IMG/VR virus record: IMGVR_UViG_3300007735_000631
Location: 1 to 33,163 of that record
DNA: 33,163 bases
Direction: 5' to 3' (one strand)
Origin: a virus
Shown: positions 1 through 5,978 of the stretch, piece by piece
How the letters are laid out: the number at the start of each line of letters is the position of its first letter
Position numbering within the stretch: the stretch's first letter is position 1
The notes under the pieces: model-generated
Told to the model about the DNA's origin: nothing
What the model saw: only the letters and a program-made list of their open reading frames with translations
Databases searched by the model: none
Position numbers and translations under genes: made by a program

Positions 1-127
1 TATGCTCTGCTTTTGAGTAGTCGTTATCTTTAATCCACTTAACGTAATGGTCTAAACCCACCCCATGATTCTCGTAGTAGTCAAGTAATCTGACCTCAGT
101 ACCAACCAACTGAGCCACCCAGATAGA
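1..127. repeat. Terminal direct repeat, first copy (circular-assembly overlap)
   Basis: Bases 1-127 are identical to 33037-33163. The repeat lies inside the large terminase coding sequence and the reading frame continues across the join, so the molecule closes into a 33,036-bp circle. The length, 127, equals a commonly used maximum assembler k-mer, so this is more likely an assembly overlap than the phage's physical terminal repeat. The true packaged ends cannot be told from the sequence. Confidence 0.95.
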
Positions 128-898
128 TGTAGAGTCACCCATACCCAAGTCCCAAGCAGTAAAAGTTCTACTCAATTCCTCTCTGGGAATCTCTTGCATA
201 TGCTTCTTTTCTTCTAACTCGTTGAGCATTTGACCATAGTAAGAACCCTCTACAGCAGCGTCAAAACTACACTCAAACTCTTGCCTGTACTTGTCTTCAC
301 CCATCTCATTCTTAGCTGCCTTCAGTTCTGTCTCATCTACTACCCCTGTCTCAGAGGCTTTAAACTCCAACAGACCCCATCCTTCTTCTTTCTCTGCCCT
401 GTCTCGCAACTCTTTGAAGTGGTTGTGTCCTTTGGGTGTACCAATGAACAAGCACCAGCCCTGTCTGTCAACCAAGGCGGGTCTGCATATGTCTGTCCAT
501 ATCTTAGGGTTTTGGTCGCCAATTTCATCTAGTATGACCCCATCAAAATACTGACCACGAAGTGAATCGGGATTGTCAGAGCCATACAACTGAATGCGCC
601 TACCCCAAAAATCCACCCTAAGTTCCGAGATGTTTGTTGTACCGCCTAGAGGTTCTGCGTATTTAACAAGGTAGTCCCATGCCACTCGCTTGGCTTGTCC
701 GTAGGTCGGGGCTATATAGGCGTACCTTGGGGCTTCTTTTTGGTTAAGCAACGATTCACGGATTAAATGATTTAACGCTGCAACAGTCTTGCCAAACCGC
801 CTGTGAGCAACCACTACCGCAAAGCGTTTGCCTACCAGTAAATCATGCACCTTTAACTGGTGTTCCCTTGGTTTATAAGGAATTATTAACTCTGCCAT
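1..898 (-). CDS. terL: Terminase large subunit, N-terminal 299 codons (continues at 33036)
   Basis: This is the ATPase half of the DNA-packaging motor. Read with the segment at 32675-33036 it gives one 419-aa protein across the circle junction. Visible motifs are a Walker A variant HRRFGKT (residues 32-38), Walker B VILDE (121-125), the coupling motif GTPKG (153-157) and the start of the RNase H-like nuclease domain at WDLGMGDS (249-256, first catalytic Asp). The ATG at 898 overlaps the end of the terS frame (stop at 886), the usual coupled terS-terL arrangement. The length is near the short end of the family but all core motifs are present. The split is an artefact of where the circle was opened, not a truncation. 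Confidence in the function is high. Confidence 0.95.
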   Translation of the reverse strand, partial: MAELIIPYKPREHQLKVHDLLVGKRFAVVVAHRRFGKTVAALNHLIRESLLNQKEAPRYAYIAPTYGQAKRVAWDYLVKYAEPLGGTTNISELRVDFWGRRIQLYGSDNPDSLRGQYFDGVILDEIGDQNPKIWTDICRPALVDRQGWCLFIGTPKGHNHFKELRDRAEKEEGWGLLEFKASETGVVDETELKAAKNEMGEDKYRQEFECSFDAAVEGSYYGQMLNELEEKKHMQEIPREELSRTFTAWDLGMGDSTSIWVAQLVGTEVRLLDYYENHGVGLDHYVKWIKDNDYSKAEH

Positions 899-1212
899 TT
901 AATTACCAGTTCAGAACCTTCTGGCCCACTATGCTCTACGGCATGGGTTTCTTTCCATCTAGCCCTAGTCTTTAACCAGAAGATAGCAGCAGCAGTATTG
1001 CCGTTCTTAGCCTGTTGGAACAAGGTCTGTCCAATACTAGCGTTAGCATCGATGCGCCCATCATCAAGTTCCTTTTTGTAATACTTCACTAGCGTATCGG
1101 AACTAATCTCTAGCTTGGTAGCTATATCTTCAAAGGTAATGCCTACAGCAGCCAAAGTCTTTACTAGCTTCTTGTTCTCATCAGTCGGCTCATATTTTTT
1201 GCCCTGTTGCAT
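886..1212 (-). CDS. terS: Terminase small subunit
   Basis: A 108-aa DNA-binding packaging initiator. The N-terminal half holds a helix-turn-helix (segments VGITFEDIATKLE and SSDTLVKYYKKEL). The C-terminal half has the AAIFWLKTRARWKE signature common in phage small terminases, which precedes the oligomerisation region. An in-frame ATG exists 21 nt upstream at 1233, but a GGAG Shine-Dalgarno sits 7 nt before the ATG at 1212, and starting there leaves just one base after the methyltransferase stop (1214-1216), so 1212 is preferred. The end overlaps terL by 13 nt. By family role it binds the pac or cos site and loads TerL; the site itself is not recognisable here. Confidence 0.9.
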   Translation of the reverse strand: MQQGKKYEPTDENKKLVKTLAAVGITFEDIATKLEISSDTLVKYYKKELDDGRIDANASIGQTLFQQAKNGNTAAAIFWLKTRARWKETHAVEHSGPEGSELVIKWQS

Positions 1213-1213
1213 T

Positions 1214-2446
1214 TTATATCTCCGAAGGTTCATTGTTAGCGTTTACTAACATAGCTTTTTTACCTGTAAATTCTTCCCATCGTTTTACTATGACATCGCA
1301 ATACTTGGGGTCTAGTTCCATTATTCGGGAATGTCGGTTATGTTTTTCGCATGCAATAATGGTTGTACCGCTACCACCAAACAAATCTAAAACAATTCCA
1401 TTTATGGCACTACCATCTAAAACTGCTTTTTCGACAAGTTCGACAGGCTTCATAGTTGGGTGTAAATCATTTTTGGCGGTTCTTTTGATACGCCAAATGT
1501 CCATTCCGTTCTTGCCACCATAAAACTTGTGGTTGTTTACCCACCCATAAAACATAGGTTCATACATGCTCATGTAATCGCTATTGCTTAAAGTATGGTT
1601 TCCCTTGTCCCAGATAACCAAAGAACGGCATTTAAGTCCTGTTCTTTCCATACTGGCAAAGTATTTGTTTATGCCTAAGCGATAAAATGTTATGTAAAAA
1701 GCACCATCTACTTTAGATGTAATTACGCTGTTAATTGCATCCAGAAAGTCATTGCCTTCTTTGTCTGACATTTTGTCGTTTTTAATGCTTCCATGTTTAG
1801 CATTAAATGATTTAGAGCCATCGCCATGAATACCACCAGTAAAGTCCATCAAATAAGGTGGGTCAGTAAAAATCATGTTTGCTGTCTCAGGCATCAACTT
1901 ATCCACAGCGTCAATGCTAGTGGAGTCCCCACACATCAATCGATGGTTGCCTAATTGGTAAATGTCGCCTAACTTGGTAATTGGCTCGTCAGGTATATCA
2001 GGAACATCGTTCTCATCTGTAAACCCTACCACCATTTCTGGCTCAAGTAGTGCGGCTAACTCTTTAGGGTCAAAACCTAATATATCCAAAGCAAAGTTGT
2101 CAGCCAATAAGTCGTTTAACTCAATGGTCAGCATTTCATTGTCCCACCCTGCGTTTAGGGCTAGGCGGTTGTCGGCAATGATGTAAGCCTTGCGTTGGGT
2201 CTCGGTTAGGTCTTTTAACTCAATAACTGGAACTTCCTCATGTCCTAGCTTACGAGCAGCAGAAAGTCTGCCATGACCTGCAATGATGCCGTTGTCGCCA
2301 TCAACAAGAATCGGGTTAGTCCACCCAAACTCTTTAATGCTTGCTGCTATCTGGGCAATCTGTTCATCAGAATGAGTCCGTGAGTTCCTAGCGTATGGAA
2401 TCAATGTTGATACTGAACGCCATTCTAATTTACGATTTTGTGTCAT
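1214..2446 (-). CDS. ParB-like domain fused to a DNA methyltransferase
   Basis: A 410-aa two-domain protein. Residues about 8-100 form a ParB/Srx-type domain with the GHGRLSAARKLG motif (57-68). Residues about 160-395 are an S-adenosylmethionine-dependent DNA methyltransferase with catalytic DPPY (195-198), HPTMKPVEL (329-337) and the AdoMet-binding FGGSGT (356-361). The catalytic motif precedes the AdoMet motif, the beta-class order, so the product should be N6-methyladenine or N4-methylcytosine; DPPY alone does not decide which. Such fusions are frequent in phages and usually have no partner endonuclease, and none is adjacent here. Likely roles are protection from host restriction or marking of DNA for packaging, the latter inferred from its place directly before terS. 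The ATG at 2446 has a good GGGAG ribosome site. Confidence 0.92.
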   Translation of the reverse strand: MTQNRKLEWRSVSTLIPYARNSRTHSDEQIAQIAASIKEFGWTNPILVDGDNGIIAGHGRLSAARKLGHEEVPVIELKDLTETQRKAYIIADNRLALNAGWDNEMLTIELNDLLADNFALDILGFDPKELAALLEPEMVVGFTDENDVPDIPDEPITKLGDIYQLGNHRLMCGDSTSIDAVDKLMPETANMIFTDPPYLMDFTGGIHGDGSKSFNAKHGSIKNDKMSDKEGNDFLDAINSVITSKVDGAFYITFYRLGINKYFASMERTGLKCRSLVIWDKGNHTLSNSDYMSMYEPMFYGWVNNHKFYGGKNGMDIWRIKRTAKNDLHPTMKPVELVEKAVLDGSAINGIVLDLFGGSGTTIIACEKHNRHSRIMELDPKYCDVIVKRWEEFTGKKAMLVNANNEPSEI

Positions 2447-2478
2447 GTTGTATCACTCCCTTTCGGGTTGGTGAAGTT

Positions 2479-2503
2479 AAAAGGCTAGTTTATACCACTA
2501 GCC
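2479..2503 (-). terminator. Candidate intrinsic terminator after the 54-aa gene
   Basis: On the minus strand a 7-bp stem GGCTAGT/ACTAGCC with a 7-nt loop is followed by TTTT. It lies just after the stop at 2510 and before the methyltransferase. The stem is moderate and the T-run short, so it may only attenuate transcription between the small basic genes and the methyltransferase-terminase genes. Confidence 0.5.
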
Positions 2504-2509
2504 AAGGTT

Positions 2510-2674
2510 TTATTTCATTCTACCCATTTTCTTAGCTGCTTCTGCCATAGCAATAGCAATGGCTTGCTTTGGGTTTTTTACAACCTTACCACCTTTGCCA
2601 GAGTGCAGAGTACCTTCTTTGTACTCACCCATTACTTTGCCAACTTTTTTCTGACCTACTTTTGTCATTTTCAT
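2510..2674 (-). CDS. Small basic conserved phage protein, DUF6496-like
   Basis: A 54-aa protein, below common ORF cut-offs. It has the pattern KVMGEYKEGTLHSG followed by VVKNPKQAIAIAMAEAAKK. I recognise this as the DUF6496 type of small basic phage/bacterial protein (KQAIAIAL-like helix and Lys-rich tail); its biochemical function is unknown. It starts 5 nt after the TGA of the 2680-2931 gene. An alternative ATG lies two codons downstream at 2668. It is the last of four consecutive very small, very basic proteins (41, 52, 83 and 54 aa), which could be minor nucleic-acid-binding or virion proteins (inference). A terminator-like hairpin follows. Confidence 0.8.
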   Translation of the reverse strand: MKMTKVGQKKVGKVMGEYKEGTLHSGKGGKVVKNPKQAIAIAMAEAAKKMGRMK

Positions 2675-2679
2675 GTTAG

Positions 2680-2931
2680 TCACCATTTAACCTTGTTAGC
2701 CCAATATGCTGCACTCATCTTACCCTTGGCAATGTTCTCAGCATGACGAGCCTTGAACGCTTCGTTACGCTTCGTGCCATCAGGAGAACCCTTTACACCC
2801 TGTTGACCAAAGCGAATTAGCTTCACATCCTCACCAGACTTCGCTAAAACAGCGTGAGACTTAGTAGGATGGTCAGGAGTCTTCTTAGGCTTGTTATAGC
2901 CAGAAAACTGCTCAGAGCCTCGTTTAATCAT
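2680..2931 (-). CDS. Small conserved basic phage protein
   Basis: An 83-aa Lys-rich protein. Segments such as GYNKPKKTPDHPTKSH, KLIRFGQQGVKGSP, FKARHAENIAKGKMSAAYW and the terminal NKVKW match a small family I have seen in many phage genomes and metagenomes, often beside DUF6496-type genes. Its role is not established. No signal peptide, membrane helix or cysteines are present. The ATG at 2931 overlaps the stop of the preceding 52-aa gene as ATGA, indicating translational coupling. A virion-associated or DNA-binding role would suit the charge and the compact RFGQQG core, but this is inference. Confidence 0.85.
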   Translation of the reverse strand: MIKRGSEQFSGYNKPKKTPDHPTKSHAVLAKSGEDVKLIRFGQQGVKGSPDGTKRNEAFKARHAENIAKGKMSAAYWANKVKW

Positions 2932-3086
2932 TTCTTTTTAGCAGTCTTAGCCGCTTGCTTAAACGCATCCGCAGTTGGCGCACCCTTCGAGCCTACCTTA
3001 CGCATACGCTCTGGAGTTTTACCAGCAGCCTTTTGCGCTTCAATACGCTTCTGCTTTTTGTGGATGTTTTCGTACAAGCCACTCAT
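2928..3086 (-). CDS. Small basic hypothetical protein (52 aa)
   Basis: A 52-aa ORF bounded by ATGA overlaps on both sides (with the genes ending at 3083 and starting at 2931). The N-terminal helix is Lys/Gln-rich (YENIHKKQKRIEAQKAAG) and the C-terminus reads KGAPTADAFKQAAKTAKKK, a composition typical of small phage proteins next to DUF6496-like genes. Nothing identifies an activity. Support for it being real comes from its tight packing, the coupled start and stop, and its likeness to neighbours in composition. Confidence 0.72.
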   Translation of the reverse strand: MSGLYENIHKKQKRIEAQKAAGKTPERMRKVGSKGAPTADAFKQAAKTAKKK

Positions 3087-3208
3087 TTTTTAGCCTTTTT
3101 CTGTGCGTTTTTAGCAGTTCTCTCACCCCTGACAGGCATGGGTTTAGGCGCAGGTTTCTTTTTGGCTGTGAGTTTAGGATAAAGTCCCATCATCTCAGCC
3201 GCTTGCAT
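3083..3208 (-). CDS. Small basic hypothetical protein (41 aa)
   Basis: A 41-aa ORF whose ATG at 3208 lies 1 nt past the upstream stop (TAA at 3210-3212) and whose stop overlaps the next ATG as ATGA. The sequence is Lys/Ala/Pro-rich (LTAKKKPAPKPMPVRGERTAK), probably disordered and nucleic-acid-binding by charge. I recognise no family. It is the first of four consecutive small basic genes. Confidence 0.62.
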   Translation of the reverse strand: MQAAEMMGLYPKLTAKKKPAPKPMPVRGERTAKNAQKKAKK

Positions 3209-3209
3209 A

Positions 3210-3695
3210 TTAGTCGTCCCCATTTTCTTCCTCCATATCGCCAGACATTTTCTCGGAATCGTCAGTAATCGGGCCTCCAGTTACCCAAGCTGTGCAAGTA
3301 CGTTTGGCAGCACACTTAAAGTCCCAAATCTCGCAGTAACCTAAGTCTCCAGCATCAATAACTGCCCATGCGTCAGCTTCTGTATCACCAGTTTTTAAGC
3401 CTGATTCAATGCAATCTAGCATCTTAGTGGTTTGGATAAAAGCAGCGCAGTTACCGCAACGAGACTTTTTAGCCTGTTCTGGAGAGTTTCGCCATACTTT
3501 AGAGACTTCACGCCAGTAGCCAGCGTTTGCTTCGTTGGGATTCATTGGGCCATAGTTAGCCTTGTCGATAGCCTTCTGGCGACACTCAAGATTGACTTCT
3601 ACGTCACCTGTGGCAACTGGACACGCTTCGCCTTTTTTCTCTTGGCTTTGTATCTCAATCTCAATTTTTACGGATGGCTCAAGTAAACCAGACAT
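3210..3695 (-). CDS. Cysteine-rich conserved phage protein
   Basis: A 161-aa protein with an N-terminal 40-aa acidic/basic region and a Cys-rich core. The cysteines occur as CGNCAAF, LDCIESGL and GYCEIWDFKCAAKRTCTAW, a spacing suited to one or two metal sites or a small Fe-S cluster. I have seen the same core (YGPxNP...CGNCAAF...GYCE...CAAxRTCxAW) in other phages, but know of no assigned function. The tail is very acidic (GDMEEENGDD). The ATG at 3695 has an AGGGAT ribosome site. It is the first gene after the early terminator, so it likely heads the late transcript. The sequence alone does not decide between structural and regulatory roles. Confidence 0.82.
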   Translation of the reverse strand: MSGLLEPSVKIEIEIQSQEKKGEACPVATGDVEVNLECRQKAIDKANYGPMNPNEANAGYWREVSKVWRNSPEQAKKSRCGNCAAFIQTTKMLDCIESGLKTGDTEADAWAVIDAGDLGYCEIWDFKCAAKRTCTAWVTGGPITDDSEKMSGDMEEENGDD

Positions 3696-3718
3696 GGTTA
3701 TCCCTATGGAGTTTATTT

Positions 3719-3747
3719 ATTATCTCATAAAAAAAAAGAGGGAACAA
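3719..3747 (-). promoter_or_regulatory. Candidate promoter overlapping the terminator
   Basis: On the minus strand, TTGTTC (3747-3742) and GATAAT (3724-3719) are separated by exactly 17 nt. The -35 lies in the loop and descending arm of the terminator hairpin at 3729-3755 and the spacer contains its T-run. It points at the Cys-rich protein gene at 3695 and is the obvious place for transcription to restart into the packaging and structural genes. Confidence 0.45.
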
Positions 3748-3755
3748 GTCCCTCT
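3729..3755 (-). terminator. Strong rho-independent terminator of the leftward early block
   Basis: On the minus strand the stem AGAGGGA/TCCCTCT (7 bp) with a 5-nt loop runs into nine consecutive T. It lies about 30 nt past the stop of the HNH protein gene (3787) and before the Cys-rich gene. It is the best intrinsic terminator in the window and marks the end of the block that starts at 8402. Confidence 0.9.
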
Positions 3756-3786
3756 AAAGTCTCAATGGCAACTGAGTGCGTCCATT

Positions 3787-4044
3787 CTATCTGAAAAGTT
3801 TTGCAAGTGTTTCATTTAATACCGACATTTCATCTTGCTTGTAAACAGACCATATCCTAGCTGACCCATGTATCCCATTGTGTGGGCCTTGGTGACAGTC
3901 TTTGCATAAAGGAATACATAAGTATTGGTTATGCTGAACAATATGGTGTGCATCACTAGGAGGAGAAGCATCACAGACCCCACAAGGCATTTCCTTAATC
4001 TTTGCCAAGTGGAGTCGTTCCTTGTTATTGGGTCTGTTGTTCAT
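3787..4044 (-). CDS. HNH nuclease-like protein, Ref-like fold
   Basis: An 85-aa small zinc-finger/HNH protein: CGVC, then DAHHIVQHNQ, CIPLCKDCHQG and PHNGIHGSARIW. Two Cys pairs (CxxC and CxxC) suit a structural zinc, with DAHHI and the second His cluster as the His-Me finger active site. The layout resembles the Ref family of RecA-dependent nucleases of phage P1 and many prophages, though it is shorter than P1 Ref and has no clear RecA-binding N-terminus. It probably nicks or cuts DNA during recombination or replication. The ATG at 4044 overlaps the stop of the 56-aa gene (ATGA). A strong terminator follows. Confidence 0.75.
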   Translation of the reverse strand: MNNRPNNKERLHLAKIKEMPCGVCDASPPSDAHHIVQHNQYLCIPLCKDCHQGPHNGIHGSARIWSVYKQDEMSVLNETLAKLFR

Positions 4045-4211
4045 GTAATTTCTATGATTACAGGGTTTAACAACAGACGAGCATATTCCAATGCTCTTTT
4101 CTCTGCGTCATCACCAAGCATACATTTGCGATAAGTCCATTCAAACTCGTACCATTTTTTAGTCTCGACACTCCATGCGCCATCAGCGTCTTTTCTAATT
4201 CTTACTTTCAT
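4041..4211 (-). CDS. Hypothetical protein (56 aa)
   Basis: A 56-aa ORF with an excellent AAGGAG ribosome site 5 nt before its ATG at 4211 and an ATGA stop-start overlap with the HNH gene, so it is very likely translated. It begins MKVRIRKDADGAWSVETKKWYEF, a short beta-rich start with several aromatics, and contains an Ala/Leu-rich helix (EKRALEYARLLLNP). I recognise no family. It overlaps the end of the upstream 4195-4677 gene by 17 nt. Confidence 0.75.
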   Translation of the reverse strand: MKVRIRKDADGAWSVETKKWYEFEWTYRKCMLGDDAEKRALEYARLLLNPVIIEIT

Positions 4212-4677
4212 TTTTACTCCTTAGTTTGGCTTCAATCTTTTCAGCGTATTCACAATAAGCACCAATAGCCCAATCAACATCTTGAGCAAGTTCTATGCGT
4301 TCATCAAGAGTCAGCCCAACCCATGTGCGCTGTGGTGGGGTGATGTATAAACCAACGTCACCTTCTTCGGGTTCAAGCCCAAGGTTTACACGCCAATCTT
4401 TTGCACCCGCATACGCATTGCCACGCATTACCAAAAGTTCTTTGGGGCTAATCCACGCCACAGGCTCTTGCTCTGGATGTGCCAAGGCTTCTAGTTGTTT
4501 AATATGGGCATTGATACGCTCAATCTCTGGAGCATTGGCTTGTTTAATGCGCTCACGCTCTTGTTGAGCAACCAGATAGGCAAAGCGTTCAAGCATCAAT
4601 TGACAAGTGTTAACTTCGCCATCATCGAAACCAACTTCTAGGGCTATGCGTTTAATTTCTTCTCTAGTCATGGTCAT
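4195..4677 (-). CDS. Phage hypothetical protein with MTREEI N-terminus
   Basis: About 160 aa. The N-terminal 70 residues (MTREEIKRIALEVGF..., CQLMLERFAYLVAQQERERI) form the helical start seen in many phage-encoded unknowns. The middle has EPVAWISPKEL and the C-terminal part has GLYITPPQRTWVGLTLDE. These segments recur in modular phage proteins of unknown role. Start choice is unclear: ATGs lie at 4695, 4677 and 4671 and none has a clear ribosome site; the last two sit against the upstream stop (4664-4666), suggesting translation by coupling. A cytoplasmic accessory role is likely; nothing indicates an enzyme. Confidence 0.72.
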   Translation of the reverse strand: MTMTREEIKRIALEVGFDDGEVNTCQLMLERFAYLVAQQERERIKQANAPEIERINAHIKQLEALAHPEQEPVAWISPKELLVMRGNAYAGAKDWRVNLGLEPEEGDVGLYITPPQRTWVGLTLDERIELAQDVDWAIGAYCEYAEKIEAKLRSKNESKN

Positions 4678-4915
4678 AAGCAATCGTTTTGGCATGGTCA
4701 GATTCAGCGAGTAAGTGGCTGGTCAGTCTCATTGTGCCTTCCATCTCTAATTCTTTAAACTGTACGTCAGTAAAGATGCCCATGACGTTACGTCCTTCAA
4801 ACCAGACTTCATCAATGTTCTCGTTATAAGTTCCTTCTTCGTCCTGCTCGTAAGTCATCACGACAGTAACGATTACAGAACCTTCGCCAGTTGTTGTGTC
4901 AAATTCGTATTTCAT
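4664..4915 (-). CDS. Hypothetical acidic protein (83 aa)
   Basis: An 83-aa acidic protein (EQDEEGTYNENIDEVW) with a beta-strand pattern (GSVIVTVVMTYEQ). I recognise no family. It has a good AAGGAA ribosome site. It is the first gene behind a promoter-leader cassette (4913-4995) that is a near copy of the rightward promoter at 8447-8543, so it may be expressed apart from the genes upstream of it. It overlaps the next gene. Confidence 0.7.
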   Translation of the reverse strand: MKYEFDTTTGEGSVIVTVVMTYEQDEEGTYNENIDEVWFEGRNVMGIFTDVQFKELEMEGTMRLTSHLLAESDHAKTIAYDHD

Positions 4916-4949
4916 TTTGTATTCCTTAAAAGTACCCTTGAGAATTTCT

Positions 4950-4995
4950 TGGGCTGACGTGAGTATAGCAAACTAAACAAAGTATTTACTAGGTG
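4950..4995 (-). promoter_or_regulatory. Duplicate of the rightward promoter, lacking -35 and half-operator
   Basis: On the minus strand, TGTTTAGTTTGCTATACTC (4979-4961) is identical to plus-strand 8474-8492. After three differing bases TCAGCCCA also matches. Upstream, CACCTAGTAAATACT (4995-4981) matches 8447-8461 at 13 of 15 positions. The 12 nt between these blocks at the 8.4-kb site (TGTTGACCTGTC, holding the -35 TTGACC and the half-site TGTTGA) are replaced by one T. An extended -10 (TGCTATACT, 4969-4962) remains. The following leader with its TTTTAAGGAA ribosome site is also similar in both places. Confidence 0.75.
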
Positions 4996-5002
4996 TTTAT
5001 AC

Positions 5003-5335
5003 CTACTCCGTAGTTTTTACGCCAAGACGCTCACTTGCTTGCTCAGACCGCCATATATCTGCTTTCATCTGGGCAGCCACTAGCATCCATTTAAGAGTTT
5101 CTTCTTTTTCAATGGCTACCTGTAATCCTTTTAACAACAATTGGTAGTCAACGCTGGCATAGGCTTCTCTTTCTTGGGCAACAGCACTTTCAAACCCCAT
5201 CTCTAGGGCTTCCTTCATTAGCAAGGCTTTTTTTGTTTTTAAGAAACACTCTAAGTAAATTCTTTGTGACTTAGCCTCACCAAACTTACTTGAGTTTTCC
5301 ATAATGAACTCAATGGCTTTGTAAGGGGCTTTCAT
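5003..5335 (-). CDS. Conserved phage protein next to the RusA gene
   Basis: A 110-aa mostly helical protein. Segments such as YLECFLKTKKALLMKEALE, AQEREAYASVDYQLLLKGLQ and EETLKWMLVAAQMKADIWRSEQA match a family often found next to RusA-type resolvase genes in phages; its function is not known. The longer frame starts at 5356, but the ATG at 5335 overlaps the RusA stop as ATGA and has GGAG 8 nt upstream, so 5335 is the better start. The helix pattern suggests a coiled-coil oligomer, perhaps a partner in DNA metabolism (inference from neighbourhood). Confidence 0.82.
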   Translation of the reverse strand: MKAPYKAIEFIMENSSKFGEAKSQRIYLECFLKTKKALLMKEALEMGFESAVAQEREAYASVDYQLLLKGLQVAIEKEETLKWMLVAAQMKADIWRSEQASERLGVKTTE

Positions 5336-5760
5336 TCCAGACACTCCTTGACGCAAATATCTACACCTGCTTGAGTTGAATAAACCTTACTTACATGGAA
5401 GTTGACGATTTGAGAATCATCCTTGTAAACCACAGAATTCATCCCATCTTCTACACTTTTTAAAATGTTGGACGCATCTGGCTTCTTAATTGGCTTCTCT
5501 AAGCCATTTTGGATAGCCTCCAAGCGTTTTTTAGTGCATGACTTAGGAATTGGTACTCTGATGTACAGATAAAGCGATACAGGGGTTTCTAATGGCTCGG
5601 AACTTCCCATTGCTTGTTTGGCAGATTCCTTGATAAGCGTTTCGTAGCTTCTGGTTTTCTCAGGAGTGTAGGCTTGAACAAAGTTGCCACGCTTGGCATA
5701 CCTTGCTCTTTGTTTGCCAACAGGATTACCTTCAACTTTGAATGTCACTATGAATGTCAT
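5332..5760 (-). CDS. rusA-like: RusA-like Holliday junction resolvase
   Basis: A 142-aa endonuclease that by family role is a dimer cutting four-way DNA junctions to make packageable DNA. The N-terminus FKVEGNPVGKQRAR and the metal-binding segment KKPDASNILKSVEDGM...VVYKDDSQI (residues 92-118) are characteristic. The canonical motif is PDxDN, with both Asp residues and a downstream Asp binding Mg2+. Here it reads PDASN, so the second Asp is Ser97; D95, K101 and D114/D115 are kept. Ser at this position may be tolerated in a phage subfamily, but activity should not be assumed. Both ends have ATGA overlaps with neighbours. Confidence 0.9.
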   Translation of the reverse strand: MTFIVTFKVEGNPVGKQRARYAKRGNFVQAYTPEKTRSYETLIKESAKQAMGSSEPLETPVSLYLYIRVPIPKSCTKKRLEAIQNGLEKPIKKPDASNILKSVEDGMNSVVYKDDSQIVNFHVSKVYSTQAGVDICVKECLE

Positions 5761-5960
5761 TTGTTATTCCTTAGTTTGTTCATTCTGTCCCTCAAAAGCA
5801 AAGTATCTGACTTTCCTCTGATTCGTTCCAAGTCCACGCACACACCCTTCCACCAGAGCAACGCTTTGCTTGAGCCAATCGTCAATCTCTTTTGGTTGTA
5901 CCTGCGTATCCACTCTTGGGCTTCGCAGTTTTTGAAGTGTTCTAATTCTTCTGAAGTCAT
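5757..5960 (-). CDS. Small conserved phage protein (CEAxEWIRRY family)
   Basis: A 67-aa protein. The pattern NCEAQEWIRRYNQK, then a Trp pair (LLWWKG), then DLERIRGKSDT and a basic C-terminus (RDRMNKLRNNK) matches a small helical family I recognise beside RusA genes in phages of Betaproteobacteria; its function is unknown. The ATG at 5960 has GGGAC about 6 nt upstream, and the stop overlaps the RusA ATG as ATGA. A 72-aa ORF in another frame (5764-5982) covers the same bases, but this frame has the recognisable residues. Confidence 0.8.
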   Translation of the reverse strand: MTSEELEHFKNCEAQEWIRRYNQKRLTIGSSKALLWWKGVCVDLERIRGKSDTLLLRDRMNKLRNNK

Positions 5961-5978
5961 CTATGTCCCATTGAAAAT

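Noticed and set aside
1-127. True short terminal repeat as in T7-like phages
   Set aside because: Position inside terL, length equal to an assembly k-mer and lack of other end features argue for an assembly overlap.
230-532. 100-aa and 87-aa plus-strand ORFs opposite terL
   Set aside because: They lie antisense to the terminase coding sequence, lack ribosome sites and have no recognisable residues.
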